Source: Actinomycetes bacterium (GTDB taxonomy: Bacteria > Actinomycetota > Acidimicrobiia > Acidimicrobiales > JAMCPL01). Taken from it: a stretch of DNA of 64,000 bases. The stretch is taken from assembly GCA_021816935.1 (NCBI GenBank), contig JAKAWR010000001.1, positions 186,001 through 250,000 on the forward strand, written 5' to 3'. The notes beneath the pieces are model-generated. The model made no database searches, was not told the DNA's origin, and saw only the letters and a program-made list of their open reading frames with translations. The position numbers and the translations under genes were made by a program. Of this stretch, positions 17,079 through 24,331 are shown in pieces (the stretch's first letter is position 1; each line of letters begins with the position of its first letter).

Positions 17079-18525
17079 GAAGTCTCCTTCCGGTGAGTGC
17101 AATGGCGGCCTCGCCGAACGCCTCCGCAAGCGTTGGGTGAGCCTGCATCAGCGAGGCCACGTCGGATGCGGTAGCCTCCCAGTTCACCGCCAGGTAGCCT
17201 GCCGGCAACATCTCCGTCGCCCATGGCCCAGCGATATGAACTCCAAGAATCCGCCCGTTCCGGTCTTCGGCTCCATCTACTACGAGTTTCACCATGCCTT
17301 CAGTATCCCCAATAACCCTCGCCCGGGAATTGCCCCTGAGTGGCACCCTCGTAGTTCTCACGGTGAAGCCCAGCTCCGTCGCCTTGCGCTCTGTCAGCCC
17401 TGCGAAGGCCACTTCCGGATGGCTATAGACCGCCCACGGCACCCGCGAGTAGTCGATGGGCACCACCGGCTCGCGCAGTATGCCCCGAATAGCCAGAATC
17501 GCCTCGGCGAACGCCACGTGAGCGAGTTGCGGGGTTGCAATCACGTCGCCTATGGCCCAGATCCCGTCCCGCCCCGTATGGCAGAGCGGATCGACCACGA
17601 CATAGCCCTTCTCGTCGACCTCGACACCGCTTTCCGGATCGATCGCACCCGCTGCCACAGGCCTCCTGCCCACGGCAACGATGACCCGTTCTACGGCCAA
17701 CAGTTCCCCCCCTGCCTCGACCACGGTAATGTCCCCTTCAAGCGCATGGCCTTCGACCGGAGTGCTTGTTCGCACCTGTATGCCGCGCTTCTTAAAGGAG
17801 CGCTGAAGGACGGCCGAGACGTCTTCGTCGCAACCGGGCAGGAGCGACGGAAGCATCTCCAGGATTGTCACATCCGAGCCGAGATCCGAGAAGAGGGACG
17901 CGAACTCTACGCCCACCGCACCCCCACCTATGACCGCCAGTGTCGACGGAACGCTCTCGAGCGAGAACACCCCATCGGATGAGATGATCCGATCACCGTC
18001 AATGTCGAAGCCGGGAATCGAAAGCGGCTCCGATCCCGTCGCAAGGATCACGTTCGCGCCTTGGAGCACTTGGGAGTCACCGGCCCGCCCGGTTACTCTC
18101 ACCCTCCTTCCGGCAAGTAGCGTTCCGGTGCCCTCGATGATCTCGACATGCCTCCCTTCGAGTAGCCCCCTAAGCCCCCGTGTGAGCTCGGACACGATCC
18201 GGTCCTTCCGCCCCTGGCTCCTCGTGAAGTCCAGGGTCGCCGTCCCAGCGGTCTCGATCCCGAAATCCCCGGCCCCGGTGACGTGTCGCATCATCGAGGC
18301 CGTCTCGAGAAGGGCCTTGGCCGGTACGCATCCACGCTGAAGGCATGTACCCCCGAGCTTGTCGCGCTCGATCAGTGCCACCCGCAGCCCCGCCGATGCG
18401 CCGTAGAGGGCGGCTGCGTAGCCCCCCGGGCCCGCCCCGACGATGACGACGTCGAAGTCCCCATCCCTTTGGGGAGCGCCCCCCTCACATCGAACCTGTA
18501 GTACCTCCGACACGGACTCCGACAT
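17068..18525 (-). CDS. lpd: Dihydrolipoyl dehydrogenase (E3)
   Basis: FAD/NAD-dependent reoxidation of dihydrolipoyl groups on E2. The N-terminal FAD fold is VVIVGAGPGGYAAALYGA, and the redox disulfide lies in GGTCLQRGCVPAK (Cys61/Cys66). The NAD-binding fold is LAVIGGGAVGVEFASLFSDLG, the central FAD motif is GIWAIGDV, and the C-terminal catalytic His is in MQAHPTLAEAF. It is 485 aa, a normal length. Three tandem starts (GTG GTG ATG) exist; ATG 18525 is preferred because TAAGGT lies 7 nt upstream. It is first in the lpd-E2-lipB/A operon and overlaps E2 by 11 nt. Confidence 0.95.
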   Translation of the reverse strand: MSESVSEVLQVRCEGGAPQRDGDFDVVIVGAGPGGYAAALYGASAGLRVALIERDKLGGTCLQRGCVPAKALLETASMMRHVTGAGDFGIETAGTATLDFTRSQGRKDRIVSELTRGLRGLLEGRHVEIIEGTGTLLAGRRVRVTGRAGDSQVLQGANVILATGSEPLSIPGFDIDGDRIISSDGVFSLESVPSTLAVIGGGAVGVEFASLFSDLGSDVTILEMLPSLLPGCDEDVSAVLQRSFKKRGIQVRTSTPVEGHALEGDITVVEAGGELLAVERVIVAVGRRPVAAGAIDPESGVEVDEKGYVVVDPLCHTGRDGIWAIGDVIATPQLAHVAFAEAILAIRGILREPVVPIDYSRVPWAVYSHPEVAFAGLTERKATELGFTVRTTRVPLRGNSRARVIGDTEGMVKLVVDGAEDRNGRILGVHIAGPWATEMLPAGYLAVNWEATASDVASLMQAHPTLAEAFGEAAIALTGRRLHAG

Positions 18526-18532
18526 CACCACT

Positions 18533-18538
18533 ACCTTA
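18533..18538 (-). promoter_or_regulatory. -10 box of lpd operon, leaderless type
   Basis: TAAGGT lies 7 nt before ATG 18525. It overlaps the end of dispersed repeat copy 3. Confidence 0.4.
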
Positions 18539-18560
18539 GAGCCTCAGCGGATAGAGAGGT
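18536..18560 (+). repeat. Dispersed repeat, copy 3
   Basis: TTAGAGCCTCAGCGGATAG followed by AGAGGT. It is identical to copy 1 over AGAGCCTCAGCGGATAG and lies in the 126-bp gap between cobT and lpd. Confidence 0.55.
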
Positions 18561-18651
18561 GGGACAAGGGAGTCGTTGGCTCCCGTGCGTTCGGACCTGG
18601 CCTCTCTTGCCCCGTCGACATCTATCCGCCGCCATCTATCGCCCGGCCGGC

Positions 18652-19719
18652 TCAGACTTCTGCCACACCCGCACTTTCGAAGGTGGCCATCTCGCAGAGA
18701 AGTCGTGCGGCCGCCCCCACGATCGGCACCGCCAACGCAGCGCCCGTTCCCTCGCCCAACCGCATCGACAGGTCCAGCAACGGCCTCAGCCCCAACGACC
18801 GCAATGCCGCACGCGCACCGGGTTCGACGGACAGGTGCCCGGCAATACAGTAACCCCCTGCCGCTGGGCAGATCGAGGCGGCCACAAGCGCCCCCGCGGC
18901 CGCGATCACCCCGTCGATCAGTACCGGAACTCGCCTCGACGCGGCGCCGATCACAAGACCCGCTATCCCGGCTATCTCCAGACCCCCGAGCTGTCCAAGC
19001 ACCGAGAGCCCATCACTTCGCACCATCCCCGCCGACGTCGCGCGCGACAACGCCTTTCGTACAACCTCTAGCTTCCGGGAGAACGTATCGTCATCAATCC
19101 CCGTGCCTCGCCCGGTCACCTCCGCCACGTCCGAACCGGTGAGCACCGCTATCACCGCTGCCGACGGCGTCGTGTTGCCTATGCCCATGTCCCCAGTAAC
19201 CAGCAGATCCGCGCCCCCACCGGTAAGCTCGTGAGCCACCGCGACGCCGGCGTCGAGGGCGACCGAGGCTTCCTCCCTGGACATTGCCTGCTCCCGTGCA
19301 ATGTTGCCCGTTCCGTTCCTGACTCGTGCCTTCACCACGTCGACCTCGCCCGGCAGGTCCGTAGCCATTCCGATGTCGACAACCTTCACCGAAGCACCGA
19401 CCGTCCGCGCTATCACGTTGATGGCCGCGCCACCTCTGGCAAAGTTCCGGACCATCTGACCCGTGACCTCCTGAGGCCAAGGCGAGACTCCCTCGGCAAG
19501 AACACCGTGATCCGACGCGAAAACCACCACCCACGGCGTTACAGGAACGGGCGGCGGGCACCGTCCAGCGATGGCCGACAGCTGGTTGCCGACTTCCTCG
19601 AGCATGCCCAGCGCTCCCGGCGGCTTCGTCAGGCTTAGCTGCCGCCTGGCCGCCTCAGCTCGTGCCTCCTCGTCGACGGGGACCACCTCACGGCCTGCCG
19701 ATTCGTACCTCTGCATCAC
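18652..19719 (-). CDS. cobT: Nicotinate-nucleotide--dimethylbenzimidazole phosphoribosyltransferase
   Basis: Activates the lower-ligand base (5,6-dimethylbenzimidazole or an analogue) to alpha-ribazole phosphate for cobalamin assembly. Family motifs are KPPGALGMLEEV at the N-terminus, FASDHGVLAEGVSPWPQEVT, FARGGAAINVIAR, TGDMGIGNTTPSAA, and the C-terminal catalytic glutamate in LGEGTGAALA. It is 355 aa, the usual length. The start overlaps the NCS1 permease stop by 4 nt (ATGA), so the two are translationally coupled and share the upstream cobalamin riboswitch. Confidence 0.96.
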   Translation of the reverse strand: MMQRYESAGREVVPVDEEARAEAARRQLSLTKPPGALGMLEEVGNQLSAIAGRCPPPVPVTPWVVVFASDHGVLAEGVSPWPQEVTGQMVRNFARGGAAINVIARTVGASVKVVDIGMATDLPGEVDVVKARVRNGTGNIAREQAMSREEASVALDAGVAVAHELTGGGADLLVTGDMGIGNTTPSAAVIAVLTGSDVAEVTGRGTGIDDDTFSRKLEVVRKALSRATSAGMVRSDGLSVLGQLGGLEIAGIAGLVIGAASRRVPVLIDGVIAAAGALVAASICPAAGGYCIAGHLSVEPGARAALRSLGLRPLLDLSMRLGEGTGAALAVPIVGAAARLLCEMATFESAGVAEV

Positions 19720-21308
19720 TTTGCTCCTTTTCCAGCGGCAGCTTTACGCAGCACTGCCGACGCGTGGCCGTTCATTCCAGTCCCCTGCAACGCCGGCACC
19801 GCCGCCGTCTCTTCAAGACCGGTATCCGCTTGTGTCACGCTCCCCGTCACTCCGACCTGCCTACTACTGGCAGAATGCACCCTCCGCACCAAACTCATCC
19901 CTCCTGCAGCTACAGCGAAAACCGAGGCCGCCACAGCCATTGCAACCGGAAGGGACAGGCTTGACTGAGCGAAAATGCCTCGCGCCAGCGGGCCCGTGTA
20001 AAGTGGCGACGCGCTTGTCAGGATGCCCGCAAGGGATCCGGCCAGGAACCCGCTAATCGCCGGCCAGCCGACCCCCCTCGTCACGATCGAGGTCGAGACA
20101 TCCGGCGAGTAGATCACCGCAAGATCGGCTGTGGACGGCCTGCCGCTAGGCCACGCCCATGCGGCAACGAACACACCGGCCCACGCCGCAAGCCCGACGC
20201 CGAGGATCAAGATAAACGAGGTGAACGGAGTGAGAAAGTTTCTTGCAATGAACAATACGTATATAGATCCGGCAAGCATTATCGCAGCATCGATCAGTAC
20301 GCTCCTCGACCGGCGCATCCGCACGCGAAGGTTCAGCAGGTTCATGCCCGAAGAGTACAGCCCCAGGTCTGCCTGAACCACCATCCCAGCTGCCGCCGTC
20401 AGCAGGTACGGCACCGCCATCCAGCCTGGCAGCGCATGCCGGATGGCATCGACGGGATTAGGCGACGAAGCCAAGCTGGCATCCCTCGACCCTGCCAGTA
20501 CGCCTGCGAAAAGCAACAGGACCATCGGAACCGACGCACCCGCCACGCCGGCAAGAAACACCCGGCGCCTGCCCGCCACAGCGGTCGTATACCGGCTGTA
20601 ATCCGCTGCGGCATTCGACCAGCTGAGCCCCGTCGATGCCACCACAATCGACATAGCAGGAAGCACCGCCCCGAGGAACGAACCTCCCCTTGCCGTAGCG
20701 ACCTGATGCCACCCAGCGCCCCGAACAAGCTCGCCCGCCACCAGGCAGGTAAGTCCTCCCAGTATCCAGCTTCCCCACCGCTGCACTACCACGAGAGTCG
20801 CCTGGCCGAGAAGGCCGAAGGCTACCGACATGCCGCCTACCACCGCAAGCGACACCAGGCCGCTGGCAACTCCTCCCAGGTGCGCCACCATCTGAAGAAC
20901 GCCCATCACGGCCAAAGTTCCCGTGATGACGGCAAGCGTCTCCCAGCCGGCAAGCGATACCCAGCTCACGAAACCCGGCACCAGATTCCCGCGCAACCCG
21001 AAGACGCGGCGCGACAGCGTCATCATAGGAGCCCTGCCCAACAGCCCCGCCACCGACAGAACCCCCACGAGCGCAAACGACGCCACGGTGCCACCCACCA
21101 CCACCACCACCATCTCGAACAGGCTGAGCCGGAAGGTATAGACGATGCCGCCGATAATCACATCGAGCACCCCGACGTTCGCAGCAAACCAGACCCAGAA
21201 AAGGTCACGCGCCGTACCGCTGCACTGATCCTCGCCAAGCACATTGATGCCGTTCGTCTCCACCCGCCACGGTACGTTGGAACCCGGATCGTCGGGCAAT
21301 TCGTGCAT
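19716..21308 (-). CDS. NCS1-family permease, candidate B12 lower-ligand importer
   Basis: A 530-aa protein with about 12 transmembrane helices. It resembles the NCS1 family (CodB cytosine, purine, thiamine, allantoin carriers): helix 1 FVWFAANVGVLDVIIGGI, the segment RAPMMTLSRRVFGLRGNLVPG, and SNAAADYSRYTT in the middle. Known NCS1 substrates are flat N-heterocycles. The gene lies directly behind a cobalamin riboswitch and overlaps cobT, so import of 5,6-dimethylbenzimidazole or another lower-ligand base is the context-based inference. ATG 21308 with GCGGAGG upstream is chosen; the longer ORF start lies inside the riboswitch. Transport of cytosine or thiamine precursors is an alternative, but does not explain the regulation. 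Confidence 0.88.
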   Translation of the reverse strand: MHELPDDPGSNVPWRVETNGINVLGEDQCSGTARDLFWVWFAANVGVLDVIIGGIVYTFRLSLFEMVVVVVGGTVASFALVGVLSVAGLLGRAPMMTLSRRVFGLRGNLVPGFVSWVSLAGWETLAVITGTLAVMGVLQMVAHLGGVASGLVSLAVVGGMSVAFGLLGQATLVVVQRWGSWILGGLTCLVAGELVRGAGWHQVATARGGSFLGAVLPAMSIVVASTGLSWSNAAADYSRYTTAVAGRRRVFLAGVAGASVPMVLLLFAGVLAGSRDASLASSPNPVDAIRHALPGWMAVPYLLTAAAGMVVQADLGLYSSGMNLLNLRVRMRRSRSVLIDAAIMLAGSIYVLFIARNFLTPFTSFILILGVGLAAWAGVFVAAWAWPSGRPSTADLAVIYSPDVSTSIVTRGVGWPAISGFLAGSLAGILTSASPLYTGPLARGIFAQSSLSLPVAMAVAASVFAVAAGGMSLVRRVHSASSRQVGVTGSVTQADTGLEETAAVPALQGTGMNGHASAVLRKAAAGKGAK

Positions 21309-21355
21309 GAGAAGACCTCCGCTTCCTAGCGGTCGTTGCCACGACCGCCAACCAG

Positions 21356-21590
21356 GACAAGGCCGGTCTCCTGACTGAGGATCAACGCCCTCCATCGCCT
21401 TCCCGGCCAGCGCTCAGGCGCTCGGCCAGTGGCCAGCTGCGGCGAGGACGGTCAGTTCACCTGAGCCGGCCTGCCCGCAGGATGGGTGGCTACCCTTTCA
21501 CAGTGGCGGGTCCGTGCCGGATTCACACCGGCTTCCCGATTCTCCATTTCCGGCCCGGCTGCTGCTCGCGCGGGAAATGGCACCTTGTCG
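21356..21590 (-). promoter_or_regulatory. Cobalamin (AdoCbl) riboswitch
   Basis: Read on the minus strand, it contains the conserved core GGGAAGCCGGTGTGAATCCG, then GCACGGACCCGCCACTGTGA, then the B12-box-like GGGAAGGCGATGG, and ends in AGTCAGGAGACCGGCC. The P1 helix pairs GACAAGG at the 5' end with CCTTGTC at the 3' end, which sets the borders. The permease start codon lies 48 nt beyond the 3' border, after a GCGGTCGT/ACGACCGC hairpin and just past a GGAGG ribosome site. Translational shut-off of the permease-cobT pair by cobalamin is the likely mode. Confidence 0.95.
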
Positions 21591-21605
21591 TTGTAACAGG
21601 ATGGC

Positions 21606-21634
21606 ATTATACACTGCTCGCAACCCCTACGCAA
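21606..21634 (-). promoter_or_regulatory. Promoter of riboswitch-permease-cobT transcript
   Basis: On the minus strand TTGCGT and TATAAT are separated by 17 bp. The predicted start lies about 10 nt before the riboswitch P1 helix. Confidence 0.65.
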
Positions 21635-21647
21635 CAGTTCGCCTCGC

Positions 21648-21661
21648 CCGCTGAGGCTCTA
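21648..21661 (-). repeat. Partial dispersed repeat at aspS stop codon
   Basis: TAGAGCCTCAGCGG on the minus strand, beginning with the aspS stop TAG. It matches the first half of the dispersed repeat only. Confidence 0.35.
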
Positions 21662-22966
21662 CGGGAAGAGCCGGTTGGGACCCCTGTAGAGGAACGTAAC
21701 TTCACGCACGTTCGCCATCCCGAGAAGGATCATGAGCACCCTTGTGAGCCCAAGCCCGAAGCCGCCATGCGGCGGGCAGCCATAGCGGAAGAAGTCGAGG
21801 TAGTAGGCCAGGCCTTCCTCAGGAATCCCCTTTTCCCTCACTTGGCTCACCAGCTGCTCCGGACGGTGCTCCCGCTGCGCCCCCGTGGTGATCTCCAGGC
21901 CCTTCCACAGTAGGTCGAAGCTCTTTGTCAGTTCCGGGTTCCCAGCTTGGCGCATGTGATAGAACGGCCTTACAGACACGGGGTAGTCCGTTACGAACAC
22001 GAACTCGTGGCCGGCCGTCTCCTGTATATATGCCGCCAGCTGGCGCTCGCCTTCCGGATCGAGGTCGCCTGCCTCCCGGCGAACCTCGTAGCCGCGAGCT
22101 CTGATCGCCTGGAGCGCGTCTGCCAGGCTGATCCTCGGGAACGGGACTGTCGGTACCCGCACCTCCGTACCAAAGGTCTCCCGAATCCGCTCACCGAATA
22201 CCCCCGACACGTCGGCCAGCATGTTGGCGACGAGCCGCTCTTCGAACGCCATCACATCCTCGTGGGACTCAACCCACGAGATCTCGACGTCAACGCTCGT
22301 GAACTCCGTATCGTGGCGCGATGTAAATGAAGGGTTCGCCCGGAACACCGGACCTATCTCGAACACCCTTCCAAAGCCTGCCGCCATGGCCATCTGCTTG
22401 TAGAACTGGGGCGACTGGGCGAGGTACGCCGACGTATCGAAGTAGTCCACCCGGAACAACTCAGCACCCGACTCACTGGCGCCCGCCATCAGCTTGGGCG
22501 AATGCAGTTCGAGGAATCCATCCGCTTGCCACGTCCGCCGGAAGGACTGCTCCACCGCAGTCTGGATCTCGAAAATCAACCTGTTCTCCGGTCGACGTAG
22601 GTCCACGAAACGCCAGTCCAGCCGCGTATCCAGTGCCGACTCGGCGTTCAGGGGCAAGGCCGGCGCGGCGGATGAGAGCACCTCCAACGAAGCGAGACGG
22701 ACCTCCAAGCCTCCGAGCTTGACCCGATCGTTCAGCTCTACCGTGCCGATAGCCCGGACCGTGCTGTCAAGGGTCAATCCGGCGATCGTTTCCGCAATCC
22801 CGGCGCTCGCATCCCGGTCGTTGACAAGCTGGACTTTACCGGACTCGTCACGCAGGACGATGAACTGCACCGCCTTCTGGTCCCGGACGACATCTACCCA
22901 GCCGTACAGCGTCACCTCCTTGCCGGCTGCACCGGCAAGCGTAGACACCATCGTACGTTGGTCCAT
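21659..22966 (-). CDS. aspS: Aspartyl-tRNA synthetase, archaeal/non-discriminating type
   Basis: Class II synthetase. Its 435-aa length lacks the roughly 150-residue GAD insertion of standard bacterial AspRS (about 590 aa). Motifs follow the archaeal type: anticodon OB fold GWVDVVRDQKAVQFIVLRDE, ESGAELFRVDYFDTSAYLAQ, then SPQFYKQMAMAAGFGRVFEI, PVFRAN, and C-terminal GGFGLGLTRVLMILLG. Archaeal-type enzymes usually charge both tRNA-Asp and tRNA-Asn, so Asn-tRNA formation through GatCAB is implied but not shown here. GAGGAG precedes ATG 22966. An asparaginyl-tRNA synthetase is less likely given the closing segment NVREVTFLYRGPNRLFP. Confidence 0.88.
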   Translation of the reverse strand: MDQRTMVSTLAGAAGKEVTLYGWVDVVRDQKAVQFIVLRDESGKVQLVNDRDASAGIAETIAGLTLDSTVRAIGTVELNDRVKLGGLEVRLASLEVLSSAAPALPLNAESALDTRLDWRFVDLRRPENRLIFEIQTAVEQSFRRTWQADGFLELHSPKLMAGASESGAELFRVDYFDTSAYLAQSPQFYKQMAMAAGFGRVFEIGPVFRANPSFTSRHDTEFTSVDVEISWVESHEDVMAFEERLVANMLADVSGVFGERIRETFGTEVRVPTVPFPRISLADALQAIRARGYEVRREAGDLDPEGERQLAAYIQETAGHEFVFVTDYPVSVRPFYHMRQAGNPELTKSFDLLWKGLEITTGAQREHRPEQLVSQVREKGIPEEGLAYYLDFFRYGCPPHGGFGLGLTRVLMILLGMANVREVTFLYRGPNRLFP

Positions 22967-22988
22967 AATCGACTCCTCTCCCGCCGAA

Positions 22989-24323
22989 TCAGCTATCAGC
23001 CGGACCGGCGTCCCGACCCACCGGGGCCCGGACGAGCCGCCCGATGGCAGCCACCATCTCGCCTCGGGGTACCGTCACCTGCTCCCCCTGGCCCCGCAGC
23101 GGCTTGACCGTAACCGTCCCATCGTCCAACTCCCTCCTGCCGATGATAAGCGCTGCTGCTGCCCCCAGTCCATCCGCAGTACGCAGCAGGCCCTTCAAGG
23201 ACCGCTCCTCGAATGAGCAATCCACTGAAAACCCTGCACGCCGGAGCTCGGAGGCCACAGTCAGCTGCGCGCTTCCCGCGGTCAGATCAGCCACGAAAAT
23301 CCGATCGCTCCCGCCACCCTCGCCAGCGCCCTTACCGGCATCCGACGCCAGCAGGAGCCGCTCTATTCCAATTCCGAAACCGATCGATGGGGCAGCGGGA
23401 CCCCCGAGTATCTCCGACAGGCCGTCATAACGGCCACCGCCTCCGATGGCGTCCTGAGCGGCATCGAGCGCAGGCGAGACGAACTCAAAGGTTGTCCGAG
23501 TGTAGTAGTCGAACCCTCTCACAAGCCGATGGTCGCGCTCGTAATTCACACCAAGTGCATCGAGCCCCGCCGTAACGAACGAGGCGTGTTCCCTGCACGC
23601 ATCACACAGTCCCGCCGCGAGGCGCGGGGCGTCCCCGGTGGATCGCCTGCAGCTCTCACGCTTGCAGTCGAGGACTCGCAGGGGCGCTTCCCGATAGGTC
23701 GCCGCATGATATTCGCACAGGGCATTCGCCCCCCCGATCTCCTCGCGAGCCTCAGCACTACCGGGCAGAGCAGCAAGATAGTTCCTCAGTTGCTCCTCGT
23801 AGTCAGGCCTGCAGTCGCGACAGCCCATCGAGTTCAGGAGGAGCCGCGTGCCAGTGATACCCAGACCCTCGACGAAGCGAACTGCGCACTCGATCACCTC
23901 GACATCTACGGCAGGCGATGACGAGCCGATCACCTCCACGCCGAGCTGATGGTGCTGCCGGTAGCGACCCGCCTGCGGTCGCTCGTAGCGAAAGGCCGGC
24001 GTTACGTACCATACCTTCCAGGGGACCGGTGGTCGGTGCTGAATGAAGGAGCGAACAACAGGTGCCGTTCCCTCCGGACGGAGAGTGACCGACCGTCCGC
24101 CCCGATCCTGGAAGACGTACATCTCCTTGCCCACCACGTCGCTTTCCTCGCCTATCCCACGTGAAAAAAGGCGTGTCTCCTCGATAACCGGGGTGATGAG
24201 CAGCCTGAAGCCGTAACTGCGCACGTGTTGGGCGAACCCGGAGATCAGCCGTTCCCACCGCTCGGACTCAGGCCAAAGCACATCGTGCGTACCCGTCAGC
24301 GATCTGACTTCACCCTTGAGCAC
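22989..24323 (-). CDS. hisS: Histidyl-tRNA synthetase
   Basis: Charges tRNA-His. Motif 1 region is GTHDVLWPESERW, motif 2 includes TLRPEGTAPVVRSFI and RYERPQAGRYRQHHQLGVEVIG, and the HisRS-specific motifs are LVRGFDYYTRTTFEF and AIGGGGRYDGLSE. The C-terminal anticodon-binding domain ends with a Pro/Gly/Arg tail. It is 444 aa, a normal length. GTG start preceded by CTGAGG. It lies 8 nt after relA and 22 nt before aspS, so relA-hisS-aspS form one operon linking the stringent response with aminoacylation. Confidence 0.96.
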   Translation of the reverse strand: MLKGEVRSLTGTHDVLWPESERWERLISGFAQHVRSYGFRLLITPVIEETRLFSRGIGEESDVVGKEMYVFQDRGGRSVTLRPEGTAPVVRSFIQHRPPVPWKVWYVTPAFRYERPQAGRYRQHHQLGVEVIGSSSPAVDVEVIECAVRFVEGLGITGTRLLLNSMGCRDCRPDYEEQLRNYLAALPGSAEAREEIGGANALCEYHAATYREAPLRVLDCKRESCRRSTGDAPRLAAGLCDACREHASFVTAGLDALGVNYERDHRLVRGFDYYTRTTFEFVSPALDAAQDAIGGGGRYDGLSEILGGPAAPSIGFGIGIERLLLASDAGKGAGEGGGSDRIFVADLTAGSAQLTVASELRRAGFSVDCSFEERSLKGLLRTADGLGAAAALIIGRRELDDGTVTVKPLRGQGEQVTVPRGEMVAAIGRLVRAPVGRDAGPADS

Positions 24324-24331
24324 CGCAGGCC

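Noticed and set aside
20436-21329. 297-aa + strand ORF
   Set aside because: Antisense to the NCS1 permease and the riboswitch region; His/Arg-rich with no domain-like pattern.
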